Assembly (NCBI GenBank): GCA_903822435.1
Contig: CAIJPE010000378.1
Location: 46,243-110,242, forward strand
DNA: 64,000 nt
Reading direction: 5' to 3'
Source: an uncultured beta proteobacterium
GTDB taxonomy: Bacteria > Pseudomonadota > Gammaproteobacteria > Burkholderiales > Burkholderiaceae_C
A model generated the notes under the pieces. It worked only from the letters and a program-made list of their open reading frames with translations. It had not been told where the DNA came from and searched no databases. A program made the position numbers and the translations under genes. Positions 36,385-47,627 of the stretch are shown piece by piece. Positions within the stretch are counted from its first letter, which is position 1. Each line of letters opens with the position of its first letter.

Positions 36385-38925
36385 GTGAACCCGCACGAGA
36401 CATCGCCCCCTACCGGACTGAGCCAGGCCGAAGCCGCCCGGCGCCTGCTCGCCGACGGCCCCAACGAACTGTTGCCGCCGAAGCGCCGCACGCCGTTGCG
36501 CATCGTGCTGGAAGTGGCGCGCGAACCGATGTTCCAGCTGCTGCTGGCCGCCGGCGGCCTTTACTTGCTGCTGGGCGACCGGGCAGAGGCCGCGATGCTG
36601 CTCGCCTTCGTGGTGCTGACTGCCGCGATCACCGTGGTGCAGGAGCAGCGCACCGAACGCGCCCTGGAAGCCCTTCGCGACCTCACCAGCCCGCGGGCGC
36701 AGGTCGTGCGCGACGGCGAGCGGCAGCGCATTGCCGGCCGCGAGGTGGTGCGCGGCGACCTGCTCGTGCTCACCGAGGGCGACCGCGTGGCCGCCGATGC
36801 GCGCGTGGTCTCGGCGGGCGACCTGGCGGCAGACGAATCGCTGTTGACTGGTGAAGCCGAGCCCGCGGCCAAGCGGGCCGAAGCCGCACCACCCGGGCCT
36901 GGGTTGGCCGAACCCGGCATGGTCTACGCGGGCACGCTGCTGGTGGGCGGCCAGGGCCTGGCCCAGGTGACGGCCACCGGCGCCGAGAGCCAGATCGGCC
37001 GCATCGGCAAGTCGCTGGAATCCATCGCCGAAACCGAAACGCCGCTGCGAATCCAGACGCGACGCCTGGTGCGGCAGTTCTCGGTGATCGGGGTGGCGCT
37101 GAGCAGCGCGGTGGTGGTGCTGTACGGCCTGACGCGGGGCGACTGGCTGGCCGGCGTGCTGGCGGGCATCACCCTGGCCATGTCGATGCTGCCACAGGAG
37201 TTTCCGCTGATCCTGGCGGTGTTCATGGCGATGGGCGCCTGGCGGCTGTCGCAGCAACGGGTGCTGGCCCGCCGCTCGGCAACGATCGAGACCCTGGGCT
37301 CGGCCACCGTGCTGTGCACCGACAAGACCGGCACCCTCACGCTCAACCGCATGTCGGTGGCCGCGCTGAGCCTGCCGGGCCAGGACACGCAGTGGGCCGC
37401 GGCCGGCGGACCGCCGGTCCTGTCGGGTGCCCTGGCCGAGTTGCTGGCCTTCGCCATCCTGGCCAGCGAGCCTGCGCCGTTCGACCCCATGGACAAGGCG
37501 CTGCACACGCTGGGCACGATCCACCTGCCGCCCGAGCTGTGGCACCCCGGGTGGCGCCTGGTCCATGAGTACCCGCTGACCCCGGAATTGCCGGCCATGA
37601 CACACGTGTGGACAGACCCCGCACCCGCCGATGCGCCGCGGCCTCAGACCGTGGCCATCAAGGGCGGCGTGGAAGGCGTGGCCGGTCTGTGCCGATTGGG
37701 CCCGGCCGATGCGATGGCGGTGGCCGCCGACGCGAGGCGGCTCGCCGCCGGCGGCCTGCGCGTGCTGGCGGTGGCCCGCGCGACGCACGGCGGCGCCGGC
37801 TATCCCACCGACCCGGGCGGCTTCGACTGGCACTTCCTCGGCCTGGTGGCGTTCGAGGACCCCCTGCGGCCCGGTGCGGCTCAGGCCGTGCAGCAGTGCC
37901 GCGAGGCCGGCATCCGGGTGGTCATGATCACCGGCGACCACCCGGGAACCGCGCTGGCCATCGCCGGGCAGGCCGGCATCGACTGCCAGCCCGGTGTGCT
38001 GACTGGCGCCCAGGCCGCTGCGCTGGACGACGCGGCACTGGGCGAGCAGGCTGCCCGGGTCTGCGTCTACGCGCGGGTCTCGCCCCAGCAGAAGCTGCGC
38101 ATCGTCCTGGCGCTGCAGGCACAGGGCGCCGTGGTCGCCATGACGGGCGACGGTGTCAACGACGCCCCCTCGCTGAAGGCAGCCCACATCGGCATCGCCA
38201 TGGGCGGCCGTGGCACGGACGTGGCGCGTGAGGCGGCTTCGCTGGTGCTGCTGGACGACGATTTCGGCGCCATCGTGCAGGCCGTGCGGCTGGGCCGCCG
38301 GATCTACGACAACCTGCGCAAGGCCATGGCCTTCGTGCTGGCCGTGCATGTGCCCATCGCCGGGCTTTCGCTGCTGCCGCTGCTGCTGGGCCTGCCACTG
38401 CTCTTCACCCCGGTGCACATCGCCTTTCTGGAACTGCTGATCGACCCCGTGTGCTCCATCGTCTTCGAATCGGAGCCCGAGGAAGGCGATGTCATGGCCC
38501 GGCCGCCGCGCGACCCCGCGGCGCCGCTGTTCTCCCGCCGGCTGATCGTGGGCAGCCTCCTGCAGGGGGTGCTGGTGATGGCGGTGGTCGGTGGTTGCTA
38601 CGTGGCGCTGCTGCGGGCACCCTGGCCCGAGGATCGCGCGCGTGCGGCGGCATTCACGGCGCTGGTGGCGTGCAGCCTGGCCCTGATCGTCGTCAACCGA
38701 TCGCTGAAGGGCTCGCTGTGGGTCGCCCTCAGCCGCCCGAACGCGGCGCTGTGGCGAGTCGTGGCCGCGACGGGGGCGCTGCTGGGCGCCGTGCTGCTGA
38801 TTGCACCGCTGCGCACGCTGTTCCACTTCGGGGCCCTGTCGCCCATGCAGGCCGCCGCGGCACTCGGACTGGGCTTGGGCGTGATGGGCGTGCTGCAACT
38901 GGCCAAGCCGGCGCTGCACCGCTGA
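36385..38925 (+). CDS. Cation-translocating P-type ATPase (P2-like)
   Basis: Inner-membrane ion pump of 846 residues. The N-terminal domain begins GLSQAEAARRLLADGPNEL. The actuator loop has LAADESLLTGEAEP. TM4 carries MSMLPQEFPLILAVFMAMGAW, a proline-rich ion-binding helix. The phosphorylated Asp313 is in CTDKTGTLTLN, and the hinge is MTGDGVNDAPSLKAAH. C-terminal helices include LLELLIDPVCSIVFESEPEE, typical of Ca/Mn-type P2 ATPases, but the ion cannot be named. The GTG at 36385 is used as start. Two BON-domain genes follow on the same strand. Confidence 0.88.
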   Translation: MNPHETSPPTGLSQAEAARRLLADGPNELLPPKRRTPLRIVLEVAREPMFQLLLAAGGLYLLLGDRAEAAMLLAFVVLTAAITVVQEQRTERALEALRDLTSPRAQVVRDGERQRIAGREVVRGDLLVLTEGDRVAADARVVSAGDLAADESLLTGEAEPAAKRAEAAPPGPGLAEPGMVYAGTLLVGGQGLAQVTATGAESQIGRIGKSLESIAETETPLRIQTRRLVRQFSVIGVALSSAVVVLYGLTRGDWLAGVLAGITLAMSMLPQEFPLILAVFMAMGAWRLSQQRVLARRSATIETLGSATVLCTDKTGTLTLNRMSVAALSLPGQDTQWAAAGGPPVLSGALAELLAFAILASEPAPFDPMDKALHTLGTIHLPPELWHPGWRLVHEYPLTPELPAMTHVWTDPAPADAPRPQTVAIKGGVEGVAGLCRLGPADAMAVAADARRLAAGGLRVLAVARATHGGAGYPTDPGGFDWHFLGLVAFEDPLRPGAAQAVQQCREAGIRVVMITGDHPGTALAIAGQAGIDCQPGVLTGAQAAALDDAALGEQAARVCVYARVSPQQKLRIVLALQAQGAVVAMTGDGVNDAPSLKAAHIGIAMGGRGTDVAREAASLVLLDDDFGAIVQAVRLGRRIYDNLRKAMAFVLAVHVPIAGLSLLPLLLGLPLLFTPVHIAFLELLIDPVCSIVFESEPEEGDVMARPPRDPAAPLFSRRLIVGSLLQGVLVMAVVGGCYVALLRAPWPEDRARAAAFTALVACSLALIVVNRSLKGSLWVALSRPNAALWRVVAATGALLGAVLLIAPLRTLFHFGALSPMQAAAALGLGLGVMGVLQLAKPALHR

Positions 38926-39036
38926 GCGCCCGCGGCGGGCGGCCCGTACGCCAGCGTACCGACGCGCTGCGCGCCATCGTGGATCGTCGGCCGTACTGCC
39001 GGTGCTTCCCGGCTGACCATCGCCCCGAGGAACCCC

Positions 39037-39420
39037 ATGAACCGATTTCACCCCTGGACCTTGCGACTGGCGCTGCCCGTCGCGCTGCTGCTCGTCGCTT
39101 GCAGCAAACCCGCCCCCCCGCCCGAACCCGCGATGCCTGCACCCGTCGCCGATGCCGCTTCGGCGGCCATGGCGTCCACGGCGCCGCAAGCCGCGGACGT
39201 GCCCAGCGCCGACGACCTGGCCGTGACCACCCGTGTCAAGACCGCATTCCAGGGCGATTCGAGCCTGAAGGCGCTGGACATCCAGGTGATGGCCACCAAG
39301 GGCGACGTGCGGCTGAGCGGCCAGGTCGACAAGCCCGAACAGAAGGACCGCGCCGTCGAGCTGGCCCGCTCGCTGGAAGGCGTGCACAGCATCCACGACG
39401 AAGTCACCGTCAAGCCCTGA
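39037..39420 (+). CDS. BON domain-containing lipoprotein
   Basis: Periplasmic lipoprotein of 127 residues. The signal MNRFHPWTLRLALPVALLLVAC ends in a lipobox Cys. An Ala/Pro-rich linker follows, then one BON domain: DLAVTTRVKTAFQGDSSLKALDIQVMAT, KGDVRLSGQVDKPEQKDRAVELARSLEGVHSIHDEVTVKP. BON domains bind phospholipid surfaces and occur in osmotic-stress proteins such as OsmY. The gene lies between the P-type ATPase and a three-BON protein. Confidence 0.88.
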   Translation: MNRFHPWTLRLALPVALLLVACSKPAPPPEPAMPAPVADAASAAMASTAPQAADVPSADDLAVTTRVKTAFQGDSSLKALDIQVMATKGDVRLSGQVDKPEQKDRAVELARSLEGVHSIHDEVTVKP

Positions 39421-39460
39421 CCGCGCTGATTCATATCCCCAACCAACCCCAAGGACCTTC

Positions 39461-40114
39461 ATGAAAACGGATACACAACTGCAACAGGACGTGGGCGCCG
39501 AACTCCAGTGGGAGCCCTCTGTCGACGCCGCCCAGATCGGCGTCGCCGTCAAGGACGGCGTGGTCACACTGTCCGGCGATGTGGCCAGTTATGCCGAGAA
39601 GTGGCACGCCGAGCGGGCCGCCCAGCGGGTGCACGGCGTCAAGGCACTGGCCGTCACGATGCAGGTGCGGCTTGCCGGCCCGAGCAAGCGCAGCGATGCC
39701 GACATCGCCCGCGCGGCCGAGAACGTGCTGGAGTGGACCACGACCCTGCCGGCCGACGCCGTCAAGGTGATGGTCGAAGGCGGCTGGGTCACGCTCAGCG
39801 GGCAGGTGGACTGGCAATACCAGAAGGAGGCTGCCGCCGACGCCGTGCGCGCCCTGCTGGGCGTGACGGGTGTATCCGACCAGATCGCCATCCGGTCATC
39901 GGCCACCACGGGCGCGGTGAAGTCCGATATCGAAGCCGCCCTGAAGCGTCGTGCCCGCGCCGATGCCCAGCAGATCACGGTGGCGGTGCAGGGCGCCGAT
40001 GTCACGCTGTCGGGCATGGTGCACAACTGGACCGAACGCGAACTGGCGACCAACGCCGCCTGGGGCACGCCCGGGGTGCGCAATGTCATCGACAAGATGG
40101 TGCTGGCTTACTGA
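39461..40114 (+). CDS. Three-BON-domain protein (OsmY-like, no signal peptide)
   Basis: Protein of 217 residues built from three BON domains at about 5-70, 77-145 and 150-216. Each has the VxxGxVTLSGxV core (KDGVVTLSGDVASYAEKW, EGGWVTLSGQVDWQYQKE, QGADVTLSGMVHNWTERE). The start MKTDTQLQQDVGAELQWEPSV shows no signal peptide, so unlike OsmY it should be cytoplasmic. AAGGA sits 7 bases upstream of the ATG. The same combination of stress genes occurs together in other betaproteobacteria. Confidence 0.88.
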   Translation: MKTDTQLQQDVGAELQWEPSVDAAQIGVAVKDGVVTLSGDVASYAEKWHAERAAQRVHGVKALAVTMQVRLAGPSKRSDADIARAAENVLEWTTTLPADAVKVMVEGGWVTLSGQVDWQYQKEAAADAVRALLGVTGVSDQIAIRSSATTGAVKSDIEAALKRRARADAQQITVAVQGADVTLSGMVHNWTERELATNAAWGTPGVRNVIDKMVLAY

Positions 40115-40139
40115 GCCACCGACGACCTGGCCGGCTGCC

Positions 40140-41123
40140 TCAGGGCACGAGCACCGCCGCGCCCTGCAGGCGGCCGGCACGCAGGTCGTCCAGCGCCTGG
40201 TTGGCATCGGCCAGTGCATAGCGCCGGGTCTTGGTGACGATGCCGACTTCAGGGGCCAGGCGCAGGAAATCGATGCCGTCCTGCCGCGTGAGGTTGGCCA
40301 CCGAGACCAGCTGGCGCTCGCCCCACAGCAGGCGGTAGGCCATGGGCGGGATCTCGCTCATGTAGATGCCGGCGCACACCACGCGGCCGCCCTTGCGCAC
40401 GGCGGCCAGGGCCAGCGGCACGAGTTCACCCACCGGCGCGAAGATGATCGCCGCGTCCAGCAAGGGCGAAGGCAACTCGTCCGAGCCGCCCGCCCAGGCC
40501 ACGCCCTGGCTGCGGGCGAAGGACTGCGTGGTGGTGTCCCCCGGGCGCGTGAAGGCCAGCACCTGCCGGCCTTGCCAGGAGGCCACCTGCGCCACGATGT
40601 GCGCGGCGGCCCCGAAGCCATACAGCCCGATGCGCCGCGCCGGGCCGGCGATGGTGAGCGAGCGCCAGCCGATCAACCCGGCACACAGCAGCGGGGCCAG
40701 GGACTCGTCGCTGCCGGCCTCGCCCAGCGGGAAGGCATAGCGGGCATCGGCCAGCGTGGCGGTGGCAAAGCCGCCGTCGCGCGTGTAGCCCGTGAACTCC
40801 GGGGTGTCGCACAGGTTCTCCTGGTGGCCCACGCAATAGGGGCACACGCCGCAGGTGTGTCCCAGCCAGGGCACGCCCACGCGCTGGCCCATGCGCAGGC
40901 CCTGCACGGCCGAGCCCATGGCCTCGATCCGACCCACGATTTCGTGGCCGGGAATGATGGGGTACTGGGGATGCGGCAACTCGCCATCGACCACGTGCAG
41001 GTCGGTGCGGCAGACACCGCAGGCCAGCACCGCCACCCGGATCTGGTTGGGGCCGGGCTTGGGATCCGGCAACTCGGTCCATTCCAGGGGGCCACCCCGG
41101 CGCTTGAGCACCATCGCATGCAT
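40140..41123 (-). CDS. Zinc-dependent alcohol dehydrogenase family protein
   Basis: Medium-chain dehydrogenase of 327 residues. Catalytic zinc ligands are in ACGVCRTDLHVVDG and PGHEIVGRI. The structural zinc loop CGVCPYCVGHQENLCD has four cysteines. The coenzyme fold is in GPARRIGLYGFGAAAHIVAQVA, where the glycine motif is GFGAAA. The opening MHAMVLKRRGGPLEWTELPDP is typical of this group. Substrate and NAD/NADP choice are not certain. It is followed on the same strand side by the universal stress protein gene, 27 bases upstream. Confidence 0.87.
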   Translation of the reverse strand: MHAMVLKRRGGPLEWTELPDPKPGPNQIRVAVLACGVCRTDLHVVDGELPHPQYPIIPGHEIVGRIEAMGSAVQGLRMGQRVGVPWLGHTCGVCPYCVGHQENLCDTPEFTGYTRDGGFATATLADARYAFPLGEAGSDESLAPLLCAGLIGWRSLTIAGPARRIGLYGFGAAAHIVAQVASWQGRQVLAFTRPGDTTTQSFARSQGVAWAGGSDELPSPLLDAAIIFAPVGELVPLALAAVRKGGRVVCAGIYMSEIPPMAYRLLWGERQLVSVANLTRQDGIDFLRLAPEVGIVTKTRRYALADANQALDDLRAGRLQGAAVLVP

Positions 41124-41150
41124 GACGAGGACCTTCCGATGCCCAGGGGT

Positions 41151-41975
41151 TCAGTGCGACAGCAAGGCGCAGCGGTGCGCAGGCAGCAGCAGGTCGCGCG
41201 TGACCCCGCCCAGCGCCCACTCCCGCAAGCGGCTGTGGCCATAGGCACCCGCCACGAGCAGATCGCTCCCGTGGTCGTTGGCCAGATCCTCCAGGGCGTG
41301 GCTGACGCTCTTGCCCAGCAGCATCGCCTGGGGCTGCGCCGTGACCCCATGCAGGCCCAGCCAGGCCGCCACGTCGGCCACCCGGGCCCGGGCGTCGGGC
41401 AGATCGCCTTCGGCGGCCATCTCGGCCACCAGCACGTGCGTCGCACGGCGCAGCAGCGGCAGGGCGTCGGCAATCGCGCGGCGGCTCTCGCGGCCGTCCT
41501 TCCAGGCCACGAGCGCCCGGCTGAGCGACACCACGCCCGCATCCGCCGGCACCAGCAACACCGGCCGGCCAGCCTGCATGACCAGGTTGCCGACATCCAG
41601 GTGGCGTGCGCTGTCCTGCCGGTCCTCGGCGGCCGCTGTGATGATCAGGTCGGCGCCGCGGGACAGCGCCACCAGATGCTCGGCCAGGGGTTGGAAGGCC
41701 AGCTTGCCCTGCCATTGGGCGCGCAGGTTCCGGCCCTGCAGCGCGTGATCGAACTCGGCTTGGGCAACCTTCAGTTCGCGTTCGAGTTCCACCCGCTCCT
41801 GCTCGATCATCGTCCCGTCGACATAGCCGTCGCCATAGACCAGGGGCGAGGGCTGGCACACGGCCACGCCGAAGACGCGTGCGTCCAGGCGCTCGGCCAG
41901 ATCGGTGGCGCACCGCAACACGCCCGTGTTCGATCGGCCGACGGCCAAGCGCACCATCAAGCTGGCATAGGTCAA
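41151..41975 (-). CDS. Universal stress protein, tandem UspA domains
   Basis: Protein of 274 residues with two UspA-like halves. I start at TTG 41975, since TGGAGT lies 6 bases before it and it gives MTYASLMVRLAVGRSNTGVL, the usual opening of this subfamily. The reading from 42017 adds 14 residues without a ribosome site. The second half has the ATP-binding pattern GAYGHSRLREWALGGVTRDLL. It sits beside an alcohol dehydrogenase and BON genes, as in stress regulons of related bacteria. Confidence 0.85.
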   Translation of the reverse strand: MTYASLMVRLAVGRSNTGVLRCATDLAERLDARVFGVAVCQPSPLVYGDGYVDGTMIEQERVELERELKVAQAEFDHALQGRNLRAQWQGKLAFQPLAEHLVALSRGADLIITAAAEDRQDSARHLDVGNLVMQAGRPVLLVPADAGVVSLSRALVAWKDGRESRRAIADALPLLRRATHVLVAEMAAEGDLPDARARVADVAAWLGLHGVTAQPQAMLLGKSVSHALEDLANDHGSDLLVAGAYGHSRLREWALGGVTRDLLLPAHRCALLSH

Positions 41976-42042
41976 GAGTGGACTCCAGGAATCGAGGCCT
42001 CCAGCCTGCTCCCGCACGTGCGTCGGGTCTGTGCGCTAACGC

Positions 42043-42477
42043 TCACGGAGGTGGCACATCCAGGGGGCGTACCACCGCGGGCTCGCGTGTGATCAATTCC
42101 CGGTAGATGCCGCCGCTGCCCACGCTGCCGCGCGTGGTGCCCTGGCCCTGCATGCGTGCCACGCAGGCCGCGCGCAGATCGGGGCCCAGGGGCTCACAGC
42201 GCTGCGTCGTGTTCGGGCCATACACGCTGGCGTCTTCGTCGAATCCTTGCCTTTGTGCCTGCGCGCGGGCCGCCTGCGCTTCGCGCAGGCAGGGTGCGAG
42301 GGCTTGCTGCGCATGCCCGTCCATGCAGGAGGCGCGTTCGCGCTGGTAGCGCGACTCGATCTCACCGGCGGACTCCTTGGCGGCGAAGGCGGCCACGCTG
42401 GCCACGCTCAGGCAGAAGCCCAGGCTGAACCCGAGAGTCAGGCCGCGGACCGCGGAACTGGAAGTGATGCTGATCAT
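42043..42477 (-). CDS. Hypothetical protein with N-terminal membrane or signal segment
   Basis: Protein of 144 residues with no family I recognise. The N-terminal segment GLTLGFSLGFCLSVASVAAFA is a signal peptide or anchor. The rest is polar and helical with four cysteines (ASCMDGH, APCLREA, QRCEPLG, AACVARM), probably forming disulphides in the periplasm, and a proline-rich C-terminus. GGGGAC precedes the ATG at 42477. It follows the universal stress gene region on the same strand. Confidence 0.65.
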   Translation of the reverse strand: MISITSSSAVRGLTLGFSLGFCLSVASVAAFAAKESAGEIESRYQRERASCMDGHAQQALAPCLREAQAARAQAQRQGFDEDASVYGPNTTQRCEPLGPDLRAACVARMQGQGTTRGSVGSGGIYRELITREPAVVRPLDVPPP

Positions 42478-42696
42478 GGGGTGGTCCCCTGTTCATAGCC
42501 GGAAGCGGCACCGCCAATCTAGGCCCGTTGCAGGCTGGCGCGCGTCAGCCAGGACCGGCATCCAGGCGTCCGCACTGCCGCCTGCGTGCGTAGGACAACG
42601 GGCCGCCCACTCAAGTCCGCAACTCGCGGGCCGATAGTGGTAACAGGCGGGGGATGTCCCTTTCCGCACCCAACCGACCCAGCCCGATACGACGCC

Positions 42697-44363
<1,667 letters not shown>

Positions 44364-44367
<4 letters not shown>

Positions 44368-44819
44368 GCGACCCAACCAGCGAACACGCCGAAGAGGCTT
44401 CGGACGAGGTCAGCACCTGCGACGTGCTGCTTGCCGACGACCTGGGCCAGACCCGAGAACTGCTGGCGGCATTTCTGCGCCGCCTGGCGCCGGATATTCG
44501 CATCCAGCAGGCCCGCAACGGCAGCGAGGCGCTCGTGCTGTGGCAAAAGCACCGTCCGCGCCTGACCTTCCTGGACATCGACATGCCCGTTCAAACGGGT
44601 GTCGAAGTGCTCAAGGCCATCCGCCTGGCGCAACCCGAAGCCTTCGTGGTGATGGTCTCGGGCTATGCCTCGGCGGACAACGTGCGCGACTCGATTCAGG
44701 CTGGCGCCAGCGGCTTCATCGTCAAACCCTACAAGCCGCAACGCATCGTCGAAGTGCTCGACCGCTACCGCAAGCTCAAGGCGGAAAACCTGTTTCCGGG
44801 GCTGTCGATCAACGCTTGA
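44364..44819 (+). CDS. Single-domain response regulator
   Basis: Protein of 151 residues: a 22-residue acidic leader and one receiver domain. The acidic pair is LLADDLGQ, the phospho-Asp is in LTFLDIDMPVQTGVEV, the Thr/Ser switch is VVMVSGYAS and the Lys is in FIVKPYKP. No output domain follows, so it must act by protein contact, as CheY or Spo0F do, or relay phosphate onward. It is coupled to the hybrid kinase (ATGA overlap). Its 3' end overlaps the convergent Ysc84 gene by 11 bases. Confidence 0.88.
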
Positions 44820-45381
44820 TGCGGCTGATCTTCGTGCCTTCGATGCTCAAGCTGGCCATCAGGCCCTGCTGGTCGGAGATGAAGGCATAGGCGTCGTCCT
44901 TCATGGTCGACGTCGACAGGTTCTTGGCCACGCCTTCGTTCACCACCACGACCGTCGGGCCCACGCCGAATTCCCAGCCCTTGGTCTTGTCCAGGTACTG
45001 CACGGCCTTGTCGTTCATCAGGAACACCACATAGGCGTACGACTCGGCGCCGGCTTGCCAGCCCCAGGACGCCGAGACCGAATTGAAATACTCGGTGACC
45101 TGGCCGCCCTTCATGAGCACGCCTTCGCCGTAGCTGCCACCGAACACGAGGCCGGCCTTGACGATGTTCGGGAACACCAGGATGGCCTTGGCCTTCTTGG
45201 AGATCGCCTCGGCAGCCGGGTTGGTCTTGTACAGCTTCTGCAGGGCCTGCCCGGCGTCCTTGCTCAGGTCTTCGGCGGTGGCGGCATAGGCACCCGGGCC
45301 GAAGGCGCCAAGTGCCATCAGGGAGACGGCGCCCACGGCGCTCAAGGCCATCTGGTGGAAACTGCGGCGGGATTGATGCAT
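44809..45381 (-). CDS. Exported Ysc84-type lipid-binding domain protein
   Basis: Protein of 190 residues with a signal peptide (possible Tat: MHQSRRSFHQMALSAVGAVSLMALGAFGPGAYAA). The mature part is the Ysc84 actin-binding/SYLF-like domain: AISKKAKAILVFPNIVKAGLVFGGSYGEGVL, TEYFNSVSASWGWQAGAESYAYVVFLMND and VNEGVAKNLSTSTMKDDAYAFI. In bacteria such proteins are periplasmic and bind lipids. The ATG at 45381 is chosen because it opens the signal; the longer frame from 45522 lacks one. Confidence 0.87.
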   Translation of the reverse strand: MHQSRRSFHQMALSAVGAVSLMALGAFGPGAYAATAEDLSKDAGQALQKLYKTNPAAEAISKKAKAILVFPNIVKAGLVFGGSYGEGVLMKGGQVTEYFNSVSASWGWQAGAESYAYVVFLMNDKAVQYLDKTKGWEFGVGPTVVVVNEGVAKNLSTSTMKDDAYAFISDQQGLMASLSIEGTKISRIKR

Positions 45382-45585
45382 GGAAAGGCTCCTGAAAGTG
45401 TTGGTTGGTTGCCGAGATCGGCACTGCAACGGCCACGGTAGCGCGGAGGGACCGGTCGGTCGGTGCGCTGGCGAACACTGTCGCCGGGGCTCGTGAACCC
45501 TGCGACTGCGTGTCCGGTGCACGGTTCCGCTGCCCGCTGGTTGCGGGCGTAACTCATCGTGTCGGCGGCGGCCAGGCGCCTGCCG

Positions 45586-46833
45586 TCAGGCTTCGCGCGC
45601 GCCGAGCTTGATGAACAGATCCCGGTTGGGCGAGAAATTGGCGTGCAGCGGCAGCAGCGCGCCGCCCAGCGCCCGGGCATCTGAGCCGATGGTGCCGGCC
45701 TGCAGCGGCGGGCGAGCCACGCCTTCCCAGTCGTAGCGCGAGAGGGCCTGCGCCGTGCGGTCCAGCAAGGCCGCGAGCAGCTCTCGGCTGAAGGAACCGT
45801 CGAGCACCACGCTATCGATATCCAGCAGGCAGGCCGAAGAGACGATGGTCTGGGCGATGGCCGCCGCGGCGGTCTCGAGCCAGGACTGCGTGATCGGCTG
45901 CCAGGGCGCCTGCAGGGCACGCCCGTCCGCGGCCGCCATGCTGTCCAGGCCGGCGGCCGCGTAGGCCTTCTCCAGCGGCAAGAGCGATGCCACACTCAGC
46001 AGTTGCGGCGGCATCGAAGCGCCGTCCCGGCCCTGGCCGGCAGGCCACAGCGGCATGGAGCCCACGGCACCGGCATTGCCGGACAGGCCGCCTCTCAGTT
46101 TGCTGTCCAGCACCAGGCCGCCGCCGATGAAGGTGTCCACGAAGATATACAGGAAACTGCCGATGCTGTGGCCGCGGCCGGTGACGAGTTCCGCCAGGCA
46201 GGCCGCTGCCGTGTCCTTGATCACCGTCACCGGCCAGGGCGCGAAGGCTGCAATGGCACCGGCCAGGTCGACCGCCTGCCAGGTGTCGGCCACTTCGGGC
46301 GGCATGCCCAGCAGCGATTGCCAGCCGCCGAGCGCAAGGGGCGCGGCCACCCCGATGCCCTGGACGCGACCGCGCCGCTCGGGCCCGAGCTTGCGGCCGA
46401 TCTCCTGCAGCCGGCTACGGATCTCGGGCAGCAGCAGCTTGGGATCGGCTTGTGCATACGACAGCTGCCACCGCTGGCACACCTGCCCGGTGAAGTCGAC
46501 CAGCAGCGTGTCCACGCTGCGCCGACCCACCTTGATGCCGACCGCGTAGGCGCCTTCGGGGTGCAACGACAGCGGCACCGAGGGCTGGCCCACCTTGCCA
46601 CGCACCGGCTCGCCCTTGCGCAGCAGTCCGTCCTGCAGCAGCCGCTTGGTGATGACGGAGACCGTCTGGGCCGTCAGGCCCGTGAGCCGTGCGATCTCGG
46701 CACCGGGCAGCGCGCCCTGCAGGCGCACGGCCTGCAGCACCACCCGTTCGTTGTACTGGCGCAGCCCGCCCTGGTCGGAGCCGCGCGTGGGCAGGTGTGC
46801 GCCTTCGTCGGGGTTTTCGGAGCGCGCGTTCAT
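45586..46833 (-). CDS. ROK family transcriptional regulator of the fructose uptake operon
   Basis: Protein of 415 residues. An N-terminal winged helix-turn-helix (VVLQAVRLQGALPGAEIARLTGLTAQTVSVITKRLLQDGLL) is followed by a ROK sugar-kinase-like domain with VTVIKDTAAACLAELVTG and the glycine-rich FIGGGLVLDSKLRGGLSGNAGAVGSM. The zinc-binding CxCGxxGCxE motif of NagC-like members is not seen. The gene starts 4 bases after the ABC ATPase stop, so it is the last gene of the operon it presumably represses. It matches FrcR of the rhizobial frc locus in family and context. Confidence 0.87.
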   Translation of the reverse strand: MNARSENPDEGAHLPTRGSDQGGLRQYNERVVLQAVRLQGALPGAEIARLTGLTAQTVSVITKRLLQDGLLRKGEPVRGKVGQPSVPLSLHPEGAYAVGIKVGRRSVDTLLVDFTGQVCQRWQLSYAQADPKLLLPEIRSRLQEIGRKLGPERRGRVQGIGVAAPLALGGWQSLLGMPPEVADTWQAVDLAGAIAAFAPWPVTVIKDTAAACLAELVTGRGHSIGSFLYIFVDTFIGGGLVLDSKLRGGLSGNAGAVGSMPLWPAGQGRDGASMPPQLLSVASLLPLEKAYAAAGLDSMAAADGRALQAPWQPITQSWLETAAAAIAQTIVSSACLLDIDSVVLDGSFSRELLAALLDRTAQALSRYDWEGVARPPLQAGTIGSDARALGGALLPLHANFSPNRDLFIKLGAREA

Positions 46834-46837
46834 GCCA

Positions 46838-47626
46838 TCAGTAGGCCAGCGATTCGGGCGGTATCTGCTCGGGCGGCAACGCGCCCGTCATCACCGCCAC
46901 GGTATCGCTCATGCTGATCCTCTTCGGGTTCAGCACGGCGGTTCGCTTGCCCAGGCGGGCCACGTGGATGCGGTCGGCCACCTCGAAGACATGGGGCATG
47001 TTGTGCGAGATCAGCAGCACCGGCAGGCCCTTGTCGCGCACCCGGCGGATCAACTCGAGCACCATGTTGCCTTCCTTCACACCCAGGGCTGCGGTGGGTT
47101 CGTCCATGATCACGACATGACGGGCAAATGCGGCGGCACGCGCCACGGCCACGCATTGTCGCTGGCCGCCGGACAGCGTCTCCACCGGCTGCGTCATCGA
47201 CCGGATGCCCACCTTCAGGTCCTGCATGCGGGCGATGCTCTCTTCCAGCATGCGCTTCTTGTCCAGCATGCGCAGCACGCGGCCCGTCCACCCGGGGCGG
47301 CGAATTTCGCGGCCCAGGAACAGGTTCTCGGAAATGGTCATGGCCGGCGCCACGGCCAGGTCCTGGTAGACGGTCTCGATGCCGGCACGGCGGGCGTCCA
47401 TCGGCGACTTGAAATGCACCGGCTGGCCATCCAGCAGGATTTCGCCCGCATCGGGCACCACGGCGCCGGCCAGGCACTTGATGAGCGAGGACTTGCCCGC
47501 TCCGTTGTCGCCGATCACGGCCAGGATCTCGCCGGCCCGCAGCTCCAGGTCGGCGCCGTCCAGCGCGGTCACCTGGCCATAGCGCTTGACCACTCCCTTG
47601 GCCTGCATCACGAACGGTGCGTCCAT
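46838..47626 (-). CDS. frcA: Sugar ABC transporter ATP-binding protein (FrcA-like)
   Basis: Single-domain ABC ATPase of 262 residues. Walker A is VIGDNGAGKSSLIKCLAG, the signature is ETLSGGQRQCVAVARAA and Walker B is HVVIMDEPTAALG. Most ribose-type ATPases are double length with two domains; the half-size form is characteristic of FrcA-type fructose systems. It begins 1 base after the permease stop and is followed by the ROK regulator. Confidence 0.88.
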   Translation of the reverse strand: MDAPFVMQAKGVVKRYGQVTALDGADLELRAGEILAVIGDNGAGKSSLIKCLAGAVVPDAGEILLDGQPVHFKSPMDARRAGIETVYQDLAVAPAMTISENLFLGREIRRPGWTGRVLRMLDKKRMLEESIARMQDLKVGIRSMTQPVETLSGGQRQCVAVARAAAFARHVVIMDEPTAALGVKEGNMVLELIRRVRDKGLPVLLISHNMPHVFEVADRIHVARLGKRTAVLNPKRISMSDTVAVMTGALPPEQIPPESLAY

Positions 47627-47627
47627 C

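Noticed and set aside
35989..39567. Uninterrupted minus-strand frame of 1192 codons opposite the P-type ATPase and BON genes
   Set aside because: Its translation is rich in His, Gln, Arg and Gly without any domain, and it is antisense to four genes with clear motifs. It is a by-product of GC-rich codon usage.
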